From Luteipulveratus flavus (lineage in GTDB: Bacteria > Actinomycetota > Actinomycetes > Actinomycetales > Dermatophilaceae), in NCBI RefSeq assembly GCF_029439465.1, contig NZ_JAROAV010000027.1, forward strand, positions 33,258 through 97,257: a stretch of 64,000 nt of DNA, given 5' to 3'. The notes under the pieces are model-generated. The model ran no database searches and was not told the DNA's origin. It saw only the letters and a program-made list of their open reading frames with translations. Of the stretch, positions 26,031 through 35,085 are shown piece after piece; position 1 is the stretch's first letter; each line of letters opens with the position of its first letter. A program made the translations under genes and the position numbers.

Positions 26031-27047
26031 ATGGACGTGTCGGCGACGATGCTGGACCGGGCCCACGGCGCGCTCGCCGGACTCGCGGTGGGGGATGCGC
26101 TCGGGATGCCCACCCAGGCGTTCACCCGGGCGGAGATCGTCAAGCGGTTCGGCGTCCTGCAGGACCTGCGCTCGGGGCCGCCGGACCAGCCGATCGCCCC
26201 GTCCGCGCCGGCGGGGCAGGTCACCGACGACACCGAGCAGGCGCTGCTGCTCGCCGACCAGCTGGTCACCAGCGGCGGCCATGTCGACCCGGTGCGCTGG
26301 GCGCAGGCGCTGGACCGCTGGGAGCAGCGGATGAAGGGCTCGGGCTCCCTGGACCTGCTCGGCCCCTCGACCCGGCGCGCGATCGAGCGGATCCGTGCGG
26401 GTGAGGACCCCAGGCTCGCCGGACTCGACGGCACCACGAACGGCGGCGCGATGCGCATCGCTCCGGTCGCGCTGGCGGTGCCGTGGTCGGACGGCCCGGA
26501 GGCGTTGGTCGACCGGGTCGTGGAGGCGTGCCTGCCCACCCACCACACGGGCACCGCGATCGCCGGGGCCGCGGCGGTCGCCGCCGCGGTGTCGTGCGCC
26601 CTCGACGGATGCTCGTACGACGACGTCGTGGCCGCGGCGATCACCTGCGCGCGGCTCGGTGAGACGCGCGGGCGACAGCACCCGGGTCCGTCCGTCGCAG
26701 CACGCCTGCAGTGGGTGCTGGTCGACGCGCCACGGTACGAGCCGGACCGGCTGGAGGAGTGGATCACCGCCGTGGTCGGCACGACCGTCGCGACGGCCGA
26801 GTCGGTGCCGGCCGCGTTCGCGCTCCTGGACGTCGCGATCGCCTCTCCCCGGGACGGGCTGTGCCGGGCCGCGCGCCTCGGCGGCGACACCGACACGATC
26901 GCGGCCATGCTCGGAGCCATGACCGGCGCGACGGTCGGCCGCAGCGGGCTTCCCGACGACTGGTGCACCACGGTCGAGAGCGTCAACGGGCTGAGCCTCG
27001 ACGCGGTCGCGGCCGGTCTCCTGCAGCTGAGGGAGGGGAACTCGTGA
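26031..27047 (+). CDS. ADP-ribosylglycohydrolase family protein
   Basis: 338 aa, ATG 26031 with GAGAGGAG upstream. It has the DraG/ADP-ribosylglycohydrolase metal ligands: TDDTEQALLLAD near residue 65 and GGDTDTIAAMLGAMTGA near 285, plus the N-terminal GALAGLAVGDALGMP. The family removes ADP-ribose from proteins or small molecules using two Mg ions. The stop overlaps the start of a PfkB sugar kinase (GTGA), which points to salvage of a ribosyl product rather than nitrogenase control. A TACGCT hexamer near 25995 is a candidate promoter. Confidence 0.9.
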   Translation: MDVSATMLDRAHGALAGLAVGDALGMPTQAFTRAEIVKRFGVLQDLRSGPPDQPIAPSAPAGQVTDDTEQALLLADQLVTSGGHVDPVRWAQALDRWEQRMKGSGSLDLLGPSTRRAIERIRAGEDPRLAGLDGTTNGGAMRIAPVALAVPWSDGPEALVDRVVEACLPTHHTGTAIAGAAAVAAAVSCALDGCSYDDVVAAAITCARLGETRGRQHPGPSVAARLQWVLVDAPRYEPDRLEEWITAVVGTTVATAESVPAAFALLDVAIASPRDGLCRAARLGGDTDTIAAMLGAMTGATVGRSGLPDDWCTTVESVNGLSLDAVAAGLLQLREGNS

Positions 27048-27970
27048 GCAGAGTGGTCCACACCGGCCAGGCGCTGGTCGACGTGGTCGTCGACGTGCCG
27101 GGGCTGCCCCGCCGTGGCGGCAACGCGATGGCGACGTCGTACGAGCGGTACGCCGGTGGCTCGGTCAACGTCCTGGTCGCCGCGGCCCGTACGGGGGCGG
27201 AGGCCGTGCACGCGGGCTCGGTCGGGCGCGGGCCGAACGGCGACCTCGTCCGCCAGACGCTCGACGCCGAGAAGGTCCGGCTCGCCACGGATCCCGTGGA
27301 GGGCGAGGACACCGGGATCTGCTTCGTGATGATCGAGCCGAGCGCCGAACGGACCTTCGTCACGACCCAGGGTGCCGAGCGGCGGATCACCCCCGCTTCC
27401 CTCGACCGGTGTGCGCCGCAGGACGGCGACCTGGTGTGCGTCACGGGGTACACCCTGCTGGGCGAGACCTGCGCTCCGCTGCTGGACTGGCTGGAGTCGC
27501 TGACCGCGGACGTGGTCGTCGTCCTCGACCCGAGCGCACCCTTCGCCCAGCTCCCCGATGACGTCCGCGATCGCATGCTCGCCGTCACCGACGTGTGGAC
27601 CAGCAACGCGCAGGAGGCGCAGGAGCTCACGGGCGCCGACAGCATCGAAGCCTCGGTCGAGTCCGTGGCCGACCGGCTCGGCAAGAGCGCGGTGGTCATC
27701 GTCCGGGACGGACCGAAGGGGTGCCACCTGCGCGAGGCCGGGCGGATCACGTACCTCTCGGGCTACCCGCAGCACCCGGTCGACACCAACGGCGCCGGCG
27801 ACGCCCACACCGGCGTCCTGACCGCGGAACGTGCGCTGGGCGCCGACTGGACCACGGCCGCCACGAGGGCGAACGCCGCCGGAGCGATCAAGGTGACCCG
27901 CAAGGGTCCGGCGACGGCGCCGACCCGGGCCGAGGTCGATGCGTTCCTCGCCCGGCAGCCCGCACGTTGA
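27044..27970 (+). CDS. PfkB family carbohydrate kinase
   Basis: 308 aa from GTG 27044, which overlaps the previous stop. PfkB signatures: N-terminal GQALVDVVVDVPGLP and RYAGGSVNVLVAAARTGAEA, and the C-terminal catalytic DTNGAGDAHTG with the base Asp. IVRDGPKGCHL precedes the ATP site. Substrate cannot be read from sequence; ribose, a ribonucleoside or a ribosyl conjugate would fit its coupling with the ADP-ribosylglycohydrolase. The gene stop lies inside a palindrome in front of the citrate synthase gene. Confidence 0.85.
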   Translation: MSRVVHTGQALVDVVVDVPGLPRRGGNAMATSYERYAGGSVNVLVAAARTGAEAVHAGSVGRGPNGDLVRQTLDAEKVRLATDPVEGEDTGICFVMIEPSAERTFVTTQGAERRITPASLDRCAPQDGDLVCVTGYTLLGETCAPLLDWLESLTADVVVVLDPSAPFAQLPDDVRDRMLAVTDVWTSNAQEAQELTGADSIEASVESVADRLGKSAVVIVRDGPKGCHLREAGRITYLSGYPQHPVDTNGAGDAHTGVLTAERALGADWTTAATRANAAGAIKVTRKGPATAPTRAEVDAFLARQPAR

Positions 27971-27982
27971 CACGATCAACGT
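27964..27982. promoter_or_regulatory. Perfect palindrome before the citrate synthase gene
   Basis: ACGTTGA, 5-nt spacer, TCAACGT. It overlaps the stop of the PfkB gene and ends 36 nt before ATG 28019. It could be an operator for the citrate synthase gene; the regulator is unknown. Confidence 0.5.
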
Positions 27983-28018
27983 TGACCCTCGCGGGGGCGC
28001 GGGCGGAACGTGCGTCCC

Positions 28019-29209
28019 ATGACGACATCCACCCAGCCCGAACCGCTCGTCGCGCCACCGGGACTCGCCGGTGTGATCGTCGCCGACACCGAGATCGGCG
28101 ACGTCCGCGGCACCGAGAGCTTCTTCCACTACCGGCAGTACGACGCCACGCAGCTGGCTCGTGACGTGTCGTTCGAGGAGGTGTGGCACCTCCTGGTCCG
28201 CGGCCACCTCCCCGACGCCGCCGAGCTCGACGACTGGCGGTCGACCATCGCCCGCAACGCGGTGCTGCCGAGCGACCTGGCCGCCAACCTCGTCGAGGTC
28301 ATGCGGCGGAGCGCGAGCGACGACCCGCTCGTCTCCCTGCGCACCGCCGTGTCGGCGCTCGGCGCGCTGCGCGGGGACCGACCCCTGTGGGACCTGGAGG
28401 ACCAGGAGAAGGAGCTCGCGGCGATCCGTACGGCGGCGGTCGTGCCGTGGCTCGTCACCGCCGCGCGCCAGGTCCGGCTGGGCGAGCAGGTCCGCGACCC
28501 GCGCCCCGAGCTCGGCGTCGTCGGCAGCTACCTGTGGATGCTGACCGGCGAGGAGCCCCGGCCCGAGCACCTGCGGGCGCTGGGCCGCTACCTGTGCCTG
28601 ACCATCGACCACGGGTTCAACGCCTCGACGTTCACCGCGCGGGTCGTGGCCTCCACCGGCGCCGACCTGTCGGCCTGCGTGGTCGCCGGCATCGGCGCTC
28701 TGTCCGGGCCGCTCCACGGCGGAGCACCCTCGCGGGCGCTGGACGCCCTGGACGAGATCGGCACGGTGGAGAACGCCCAGCCGTGGGCTCGCGCCCAGCT
28801 GGCCGCCGGTCAGCGGGTGATGGGCTTCGGGCACGCGGTCTACCGCGGGCTCGACCCGCGCTCGGAGCTGCTGCGCGAGACCGCCACCGAGCTCGGGGGA
28901 GCCACCGCCGAGCTGGCCGTCGAGGTCGAGCGTGAGGTCGTCCGGGTCCTGGACGAGGCCAAGCCGGACCGGCCGCTGCGAGCGAACGTCGAGTACTACG
29001 CCGGCGTCGTCATGCAGTCCTGCGGTGTCCCGCGCGACATGTTCACGCCGACCTTCGCCGTCAGCCGTACGGTCGGCTGGACCGCCCACATCCTGGAGCA
29101 GAGCCGCGGCCGCAAGATCATCCGGCCGAGCTCGCGGTACGTCGGGCCGCCGCCGTCCCAGCCGGTCCCGACCGTCGAGGAGCGTCAGTCCGGCGCCTCA
29201 CCGGTGTAG
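28019..29209 (+). CDS. citA: Citrate synthase family protein (CitA-like)
   Basis: 396 aa from ATG 28019 (GTG 28010 is also possible). It condenses acetyl-CoA, or propionyl-CoA, with oxaloacetate. The two catalytic His regions are seen in GPLHGGAPSRAL and GFGHAVYRGLDPR. The third catalytic position, usually Asp in NVDFYSG, is Glu here (ANVEYYAG); as I recall the mycobacterial CitA branch has the same Glu, so this is probably a subfamily trait. The C-terminal GWTAHILEQ is normal. Its last 25 bases overlap the convergent HTH-citrate synthase gene. Confidence 0.88.
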   Translation: MTTSTQPEPLVAPPGLAGVIVADTEIGDVRGTESFFHYRQYDATQLARDVSFEEVWHLLVRGHLPDAAELDDWRSTIARNAVLPSDLAANLVEVMRRSASDDPLVSLRTAVSALGALRGDRPLWDLEDQEKELAAIRTAAVVPWLVTAARQVRLGEQVRDPRPELGVVGSYLWMLTGEEPRPEHLRALGRYLCLTIDHGFNASTFTARVVASTGADLSACVVAGIGALSGPLHGGAPSRALDALDEIGTVENAQPWARAQLAAGQRVMGFGHAVYRGLDPRSELLRETATELGGATAELAVEVEREVVRVLDEAKPDRPLRANVEYYAGVVMQSCGVPRDMFTPTFAVSRTVGWTAHILEQSRGRKIIRPSSRYVGPPPSQPVPTVEERQSGASPV

Positions 29210-30387
29210 ATCGCGCGCGGCCGGAACCGCAGGCGGTGCTCCCGCTCCTCCAGCGCGTGCGCGGTCATCCCGGCGAGCCGGGCGAGGACGAAGAGCGCCT
29301 CGGCCGAGCCGGACCGCAGGTCGAGTGCGTGGGCGAGGGTCGCCATGGCGAGGTCGACGTTCGGGGCGAGCCCGTGGACCCGGCGGACCTGCAGGCACAG
29401 GTCGTCGACGGCCTCGACCAGCCGCGGGTGCTGCTCCCGGAGCAGGTCGAGGAGGCACTCCGCCCGCGGGTCCGCGTCGGTGTAGACGGAGTGGCCGAAG
29501 CCCGGAGGTGGGTCGTCCTGCCACCGGCTCACCACCGGTCCGGCGCCCTGCTCGAGGACGTCCGCGAGCAGGGCCGCGGACGCCTCGCCGGCCCGGCCGT
29601 GCAGCGGGCCCCCCATGGCCGCCGCGCCGGTGAGCAGGGTGACGACCGGGTCGGCGTGCGTGCTCGCGGTGGCGCGGGCGGCGATCGTGGAGGTCGCCAG
29701 CTCGTGGTCGGCGAGCAGCACGAGGGCCGCGTCGACCATCCGCTCGACCTCGGTGGTGACCTCGCCGCTGCGGGTCAGCGCGCCGGCTGCTGCTGCGGCC
29801 ACGGAGCCCGGCCACTCCCGTGGAGCCGCGCCCAGCGATCCGGCAGCGGTGACGATCGCGGTACGAGCCAGGTCGCGTACGGCGTCCGGGTCTGGCTCCG
29901 CGCGCGCGGCTCCGGCCACCTCGGGCTCGGCGGCGAGGAGCGCGAGCGCGACGCGGAGGCGGCTTGCCGGCGCCGAGTCCGGTGGACACACCCGGTCCTG
30001 CCGGTCCCAGACGGACCTGCCCGTGTCGGTGGGTGACCACGGGCCGAGATGCTCGGTGCCCCAGAGCATCTCGGTGACCTGCTCGTACGTGGACGTGACG
30101 GCCAGGTCGCACGCGTCGCGGCCGCGGTACAGCAGACGTCCCGCCGGGTCGAGGTAGGTCACCGCCGTGTCGATCTGCAGCTCGAAGGTGCCGACGCGGT
30201 GCCTGCGGTGCCGGTCGGACAGAGCCGTCACCTCGCGCCGGTCGAACAGCGAGACCCGATGGCCCCTCGCGTCGGTGCCGTGGACGCGGGTGAGGACGCC
30301 GCGGCTGACGTACGCGTACAGCGTCTGGCGCCGGACACCGAGCAGATCGGCCGCCGCGGCCGCGGTCATCAGGTCGGCGGCCTCCAT
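29185..30387 (-). CDS. Citrate synthase paralog with N-terminal helix-turn-helix
   Basis: 400 aa. Residues 1-55 form an excisionase/MerR-type HTH (MTAAAAADLLGVRRQTLYAYVSRGVL ... FDRREVTAL). The rest is citrate synthase: GGPLHGRAGEASAALL and GFGHSVYTDADPR carry the two His, and NVDLAMATL keeps the canonical Asp that the neighbouring paralog lacks. An enzyme fused to a DNA-binding domain may be a metabolite-sensing regulator or an enzyme with a reused HTH. ATG 30387 has a -10 hexamer 7 nt upstream; a TTG 9 nt earlier is the alternative. It converges on citA and overlaps it by 25 nt. Confidence 0.87.
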   Translation of the reverse strand: MEAADLMTAAAAADLLGVRRQTLYAYVSRGVLTRVHGTDARGHRVSLFDRREVTALSDRHRRHRVGTFELQIDTAVTYLDPAGRLLYRGRDACDLAVTSTYEQVTEMLWGTEHLGPWSPTDTGRSVWDRQDRVCPPDSAPASRLRVALALLAAEPEVAGAARAEPDPDAVRDLARTAIVTAAGSLGAAPREWPGSVAAAAAGALTRSGEVTTEVERMVDAALVLLADHELATSTIAARATASTHADPVVTLLTGAAAMGGPLHGRAGEASAALLADVLEQGAGPVVSRWQDDPPPGFGHSVYTDADPRAECLLDLLREQHPRLVEAVDDLCLQVRRVHGLAPNVDLAMATLAHALDLRSGSAEALFVLARLAGMTAHALEEREHRLRFRPRAIYTGEAPD

Positions 30388-30394
30388 GGTCGGC

Positions 30395-30400
30395 AACCTA
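30395..30400 (-). promoter_or_regulatory. -10 element for the leaderless HTH-citrate synthase gene
   Basis: TAGGTT on the minus strand, 7 nt before ATG 30387, within the 59-nt divergent spacer shared with the kinase gene. Confidence 0.45.
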
Positions 30401-30446
30401 TCCCGGTGCCTGTGGACAACGTTTCGCAGCGTCGTTGGATGGCACT

Positions 30447-32135
30447 GTGTCCCTCATGCCGCTCGACCCGCCCACGTCGAATCCGCCTGTCCCGCCGGTG
30501 ATCCCGGGCTTCCGTACGGGGCCGTTCCTCGGTGCCGGTGGCGCCGGCGAGGTGTGGACCGTCATCCGGGACAGCGACGGGGCGCGCCTCGCCGCGAAGA
30601 TGCTGCACGACGGCGAGGACGCGGGTACGGAGCTGTCGTTGCTCGGACGGATCGAGCACGACCACGTGCTGCGGCTGCGGGACACCGTGCTGGTGGAGTC
30701 GGGCGGCGTTCGCCGGCTCGCGCTGATCACCGAGCTGGCCGAGGGCGGGTCGCTGGCCGACGCCATCGCGGGGCGCGGTCATCTCACCGTCGGCGAGCTC
30801 GTCACCGTGCTCTGCCCGGTCGCCCGCGCGGTCCACGACCTGCACTCCCTCGGCCTCGTGCACGGCGACCTCTCGCCGTCGAACATCCTGCTGACCGACG
30901 ACGGACGGCCGTTGATCGCCGACCTCGGCGTGGCGCGGCTCGCCGGCATGAGCGACCCGCGGGTCTGGGGGACCGAGGGGTTCGTCGCGCCGGAGGTCCT
31001 CGACGGTGGCGTGCCTGAGCCGCCCGCCGACGTGTACGCCCTGGGCGCTGTCGCCTGGACGGCGCTGGTCGGGCGGCCGCCGGAGCCCGCCGCTCTGCGT
31101 CCGGGCCTGGACGAGGTGGCCCCGCAGGCCCCGCAGGCGCTGCGCGACCTCGTGCTGACCGCGCTCGCGCACACGCCGGAGTCACGGCCGGAGCCCGGCG
31201 AGCTCGCCCTGCGGCTCTGGGACATCGCGGCGCCGGAGCCGGCACCCGTCGCGGGTTCCACCGGCCGACGTGCGGCGCCGGCCGCGGATCCCGCCGCTGG
31301 TCTCACCCAGCGGATCAGGGAGCGGGCCGAGCCGGTCGCCGCGGTGGACGTCGTGGCGTGGTGGAGGCAGCCCCTCGTCGCGCGTACTGCAGTGGTCGCC
31401 GGTGTCATCGGTGCGGCGTGTGCCGGGTACGCGGCGATCGGCCCGTCGGCGACGGGCGCCGGGCCGAAGCCGCAGACCGTGTCGACGGCTCGACCGGGAC
31501 CGAGTGCGACCAGTGGGACGCCGGCGACCGCCGCGCCGCGCTCGACGGCCCGGACACCGGTCTCCAGCACCGCGACGCCTCGACCGACGGCGACGCGCCT
31601 CACGAGCAGCGCTTCAACGGTGAGCAGGGTGCCGTCCCCGGCCCGTGCTGCGTCGACAGCGACAGCACGAGCCGCTGCTCCCGTGCCTCGTCCGAGCTCC
31701 CCGACATCCGGACATCCGAACGGCGTCCGTCACACCGCCGACCCGGCCTCGGCCGAGGCCGCCGGCAGCGATCCGGCGGGCGTGGTTCAGGCTCTGGCGG
31801 ACGCCCGGGCGCGCGCCTGGATCTCCGGTCGGGAGAGCGACCTCGGCGGCGCGTTCGTGACGGGCTCTGCCGCCTGGACCCAGGACCGCGGCGACCTCCA
31901 GCGGGCCGCCGCACGCTCGGCACGGTACGAGGGACTGACCTTCACGGTGCGGCGCGCCGCCGTCGAGGTGGCCGGCGACCACGTCCTCGTCGACGTGATG
32001 GTCGACCGCTCGGCGTACACCCTGGTGGAGGGGAGCAGGCGGACCACGGTGCCGGCGAGTGCGGGGGAGCAGGCGGTGGTGACCCTGGGGTGGACGACGC
32101 ACGGCTGGCGGATCGACACCTGGACGCCGCGCTGA
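30447..32135 (+). CDS. Membrane Ser/Thr protein kinase with extracytoplasmic NTF2-like domain
   Basis: 562 aa from GTG 30447 (ATG 30456 is an alternative). Kinase domain about 20-265: glycine loop LGAGGAGEVW (28-37), K51 in LAAK, catalytic H139-G140-D141 in HGDLSPSN, metal-binding D159 in DLG, and APE at 181-183. The HRD Arg is Gly, so it is a non-RD kinase and probably not switched by activation-loop phosphorylation alone. One membrane helix at about 312-331, a Ser/Thr/Pro/Ala-rich stalk about 335-440, then a C-terminal SnoaL/NTF2-like domain outside the membrane (VVQALADARARAWISG ... TLGWTTHGWRIDTW). Substrate unknown. Confidence 0.88.
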   Translation: MSLMPLDPPTSNPPVPPVIPGFRTGPFLGAGGAGEVWTVIRDSDGARLAAKMLHDGEDAGTELSLLGRIEHDHVLRLRDTVLVESGGVRRLALITELAEGGSLADAIAGRGHLTVGELVTVLCPVARAVHDLHSLGLVHGDLSPSNILLTDDGRPLIADLGVARLAGMSDPRVWGTEGFVAPEVLDGGVPEPPADVYALGAVAWTALVGRPPEPAALRPGLDEVAPQAPQALRDLVLTALAHTPESRPEPGELALRLWDIAAPEPAPVAGSTGRRAAPAADPAAGLTQRIRERAEPVAAVDVVAWWRQPLVARTAVVAGVIGAACAGYAAIGPSATGAGPKPQTVSTARPGPSATSGTPATAAPRSTARTPVSSTATPRPTATRLTSSASTVSRVPSPARAASTATARAAAPVPRPSSPTSGHPNGVRHTADPASAEAAGSDPAGVVQALADARARAWISGRESDLGGAFVTGSAAWTQDRGDLQRAAARSARYEGLTFTVRRAAVEVAGDHVLVDVMVDRSAYTLVEGSRRTTVPASAGEQAVVTLGWTTHGWRIDTWTPR

Positions 32136-32142
32136 CCGGTCC

Positions 32143-33039
32143 TCAGTCGCGCAGTTCGCCGCGCAGCGCCTCGTCGAGCCCGGGATGCTCCCAGGTGAAT
32201 CCCTGCTGCTCAAGCACCGACGGCCGCAGCCGCTGGCTGCCGAGAATGTCCTGCACCATCTCGCCGAGGACGACGCGCAACGCGAACGCGGGTGCAGGAA
32301 GGACGGCCGGTCGATGGACCGCGCGGCCCAGCGCGTGGGCGAAGTCCTTCTGGCGCACCGGCTCCGGCGCGGAGAGGTTGACCGGGCCGGTCACCTCGGG
32401 GTGGTCGATCAGATGGACGATGGCTCGGACCTCGTCGGTCAGGCTGATCCAGGACCACCACTGGCGCCCGTTGCCGAGTGGTCCGTTCAGGCCCAGCCGC
32501 GCCAGGGTCGCGATGCGTTGCAGCACCCCGCCGCGACGGGAGAGCACGAGTGAGGTACGGACGAACGCGGTCGGGCAGCCGGCCTCCACCGCCGGTGCGG
32601 CGGCCGCCTCCCAGTCCCGGACGAGGTCGGCGAGGAAGCCGTCGCCCTTGGCGCTGGTCTCGTCGAGGTCGTCGTCACCGCGGTTGCCGTAGTAGCCCAT
32701 CGCCGACCCGCTGACGAGCCGGATCGGGTGGCCCTGCGCGGTCATGGCGTCCACCACGGTGCTCGTGCTGTCCAGCCGCGACCGGACGAGCGTGCGCTTG
32801 TAGGAGTCGGTCCATCGGTGGTCGCCCACCCCGGCACCGGCGAGGTTGACCACGGCGGTCACGCCCTCCAGGGCGGCCGGGTCGAGCTGGTGCCTGCTCG
32901 GGTCCCAGGTCACCTCGTGCGGCTCCCGCGCGGGCCGGCGCACGAGGTGCACCACCTCGTCCCCGCGGTCGCGCAGCGACGACGACAGCGCGCCGCCGAT
33001 CAGTCCGGACGAGCCGGTGATGGCGACGCGCTGTGTCAT
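32143..33039 (-). CDS. TIGR01777-family NAD(P)-dependent epimerase/reductase (DUF1731)
   Basis: 298 aa, ATG 33039 with GGGAG upstream. The Rossmann motif is GSSGLIGGAL at residues 9-18. VVNLAGAGVGDHRWT and SGSAMGYYG are characteristic of the TIGR01777 group, and the C-terminal DUF1731 segment (PAPAFALRVVLGEM ... LGSQRLRPSVLEQQGF) is complete. Biochemical function of the group is poorly known. It follows the E2 gene by 11 nt on the same strand and is probably cotranscribed with it. The stop lies 7 nt from the convergent kinase stop. Confidence 0.9.
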   Translation of the reverse strand: MTQRVAITGSSGLIGGALSSSLRDRGDEVVHLVRRPAREPHEVTWDPSRHQLDPAALEGVTAVVNLAGAGVGDHRWTDSYKRTLVRSRLDSTSTVVDAMTAQGHPIRLVSGSAMGYYGNRGDDDLDETSAKGDGFLADLVRDWEAAAAPAVEAGCPTAFVRTSLVLSRRGGVLQRIATLARLGLNGPLGNGRQWWSWISLTDEVRAIVHLIDHPEVTGPVNLSAPEPVRQKDFAHALGRAVHRPAVLPAPAFALRVVLGEMVQDILGSQRLRPSVLEQQGFTWEHPGLDEALRGELRD

Positions 33040-33050
33040 GTTCGTCTCCC

Positions 33051-35015
33051 TCAGACCTCGAAGGCGCCCTCTTCGAGGCGCTCCTTGATCGCGGTCAGGA
33101 AGCGAGCGGCGTCGGCTCCGTCCACGATCCGGTGGTCGTAGGACAGCGCCAGGTAGACCATGGACCGGATCGCGATCGTCTCCCCGCCGTCGGCGTCGGT
33201 GACGACGACGGGCCGCTTGACGACCGCGCCCGTCCCGAGGATGCCGACCTGCGGCTGGTTGATGATCGGGGTGTCGAACAGCGCACCGCGGCTGCCGGTG
33301 TTGGTGAGCGTGAACGTGCCGCCACCGAGCTCGTCCGGCTTGACCTTGTTGTCGCGGGTGCGCTCGGCGAGGTCGGCGATCTTGCGCGCGAGACCGGCGA
33401 TGTTCAGGTCACCGGCGTTCTGGACGACCGGGACGAACAGCCCCTTCTCCGTGTCGACCGCGATGCCGAGGTTCTCGCTCGCGTGGTAGACGATCGAGTC
33501 GCCCTCGACGCTGGCGTTGACCTGCGGGTACGCCTTGAGCGCTTCGACGGCGGCCAGGGCGAAGAACGGCAGGAAGCTCAGCTTCACGCCCTCGCGCTGC
33601 TCGAAGTCGGCCTTCGCGCGAGCGCGCAGACGGGCGATCTTGGTGACGTCGACCTCGAGGACCGTCGTCAGCTGGGCGGAGACCTGCAGCGACTCGACCA
33701 TCCGGGTGGCGATGAGCTTGCGCATCCGGCTCATCTTCTCGGTGGTCCCACGCTTCGGTGAGACGGCGGCGAGCGTCTTGCTCGCACCGCCACCGCCACC
33801 GCTCGGAGCGGCGGCGGCGGGAGCCGGCTCGGCCTGCGCCGGCGCAGCAGCAGCCTCGGCGGCGGCGAGCACGTCCTGCTTGCGGATGCGGCCACCGACC
33901 CCGGTACCGGTCACGCCGGCGAGGTCGACGTTCTTCTCCGACGCCAGCTTGCGGACCAGCGGCGTGACGTACGCGGCAGCGTCTCTGCCCTCGTCGCCAC
34001 CGGCTGCCGTGCCCGAACCGGACGGCGCGGTGGAGGTGCTCGAGGCGGGGGCGGCCTGCTGGGTAGGCGGCTGCGCGGACACCGGCTGCTGCGGCGCACC
34101 CTGGGCGGCCGGCTGCTCGGCGCGGTTCTCCTCCGCGGGCTGCGGGGTGGGCTCGTCCTCGGCCGGCTGCTCGGTGGAGGGCGCCTTCTGCGCGTCGGAT
34201 GCCGAGGACTGCTCCGGCTCGGCCGCCTTCGGCTCGGGCTCGGACTGCTTCTGCTCGGGCTCGGCGGGCGTCTCCTCCTGCGGAGCCGGCTTCTCCTCCT
34301 GCGGGGCTGCGGCGCCACCACCGGCGGCCTGACCGCCGACGATCGCCAGGTCGGCGCCGACCGGGACGGTCTCGTCCTCCTGGACCAGGATCTTGGTCAG
34401 CGTGCCTGCGGCCGGTGAGGGGATCTCGGTGTCGACCTTGTCGGTGGACACCTCCAGCAGCGGCTCGTCGACGGCCACCTCGTCACCCTCGGCCTTGAGC
34501 CAGCGGGTGATCGTGCCCTCGGTGACGGACTCGCCGAGCGCCGGCATGGTCACGGTCTCGCCACCGCTCACCTCGCCACCGCCCTGCGCCTGGCCGCCCT
34601 CGGCCGGCTGGCCGCTCCCGCCTTCCGAGGAGGACTCGCCACCGGAGGTCGGCGCGGGGGTCGACGCAGGCTGCTCCGCCTCGGCAGGCTGTTCCGCCTC
34701 GGCAGGCTGCGCCTGCTCGGCGCTGTCGTCAGCCTTCTGCTCCGGCTCCGACGCCTGCCCATCACCGGAGGGAGCGGCACCGTCCCCGACGACCGCGAGG
34801 TCGGCGCCGACCGGAACGGTCTCGTCCTCCTGGACGAGCACCTCCTGCAGCGTGCCCGCGACGGGGGAGGGGATCTCGGTGTCGACCTTGTCGGTCGAGA
34901 CCTCCAGCAACGGCTCGTCGACCGCCACCTCGTCGCCGACGTTCTTCAGCCACCGGGTCACGGTGCCCTCGGTGACGGACTCTCCGAGGGCGGGCATGGT
35001 CACACGTTCAGACAT
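33051..35015 (-). CDS. sucB: 2-oxoacid dehydrogenase E2, dihydrolipoamide succinyltransferase type, two lipoyl domains
   Basis: 654 aa. Lipoyl domain 1 (about 1-77, lipoyl Lys K43 in [10 protein letters not shown]) and lipoyl domain 2 (about 152-228, K193) are near-identical and exactly 150 residues apart, so they arose by recent duplication. They are joined by Ala/Glu/Pro/Gln-rich linkers. Then come a peripheral subunit-binding domain ([20 protein letters not shown] ... IRKQDVLAA) and the acyltransferase core ending [16 protein letters not shown], with the catalytic His and Asp. It carries the acyl group from E1 to CoA. E3 is encoded upstream. In many actinobacteria this protein serves the pyruvate complex too, so succinyl versus acetyl specificity is uncertain. 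Confidence 0.94.
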   Translation of the reverse strand: MSERVTMPALGESVTEGTVTRWLKNVGDEVAVDEPLLEVSTDKVDTEIPSPVAGTLQEVLVQEDETVPVGADLAVVGDGAAPSGDGQASEPEQKADDSAEQAQPAEAEQPAEAEQPASTPAPTSGGESSSEGGSGQPAEGGQAQGGGEVSGGETVTMPALGESVTEGTITRWLKAEGDEVAVDEPLLEVSTDKVDTEIPSPAAGTLTKILVQEDETVPVGADLAIVGGQAAGGGAAAPQEEKPAPQEETPAEPEQKQSEPEPKAAEPEQSSASDAQKAPSTEQPAEDEPTPQPAEENRAEQPAAQGAPQQPVSAQPPTQQAAPASSTSTAPSGSGTAAGGDEGRDAAAYVTPLVRKLASEKNVDLAGVTGTGVGGRIRKQDVLAAAEAAAAPAQAEPAPAAAAPSGGGGGASKTLAAVSPKRGTTEKMSRMRKLIATRMVESLQVSAQLTTVLEVDVTKIARLRARAKADFEQREGVKLSFLPFFALAAVEALKAYPQVNASVEGDSIVYHASENLGIAVDTEKGLFVPVVQNAGDLNIAGLARKIADLAERTRDNKVKPDELGGGTFTLTNTGSRGALFDTPIINQPQVGILGTGAVVKRPVVVTDADGGETIAIRSMVYLALSYDHRIVDGADAARFLTAIKERLEEGAFEV

Positions 35016-35085
35016 GGGTGACAGTCTCCTGGATCTGGTGGCGGATGTGCAGTGTTGTCGGCGCGGGTGTCATGGAGATCATCCG

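Noticed and set aside
28961..29020. Inactivating mutation in CitA (Glu for catalytic Asp)
   Set aside because: The CitA branch as I know it has Glu at this place, so it is treated as a subfamily trait rather than damage.
25979..29089. Minus-strand open frame of 1036 codons across the ADP-ribosylglycohydrolase, PfkB and citrate synthase genes
   Set aside because: Antisense to three genes with clear catalytic motifs; no recognisable domain.
29185..29209. Frameshift at the convergent ends of the two citrate synthase genes
   Set aside because: Both C-termini are complete and typical; the 25-nt overlap is simply compact tail-to-tail packing.
34600..34740. Microsatellite-like repeat in the E2 gene
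   Set aside because: The repeated Ala/Glu/Gln/Pro codons form the normal flexible linker between lipoyl domains.
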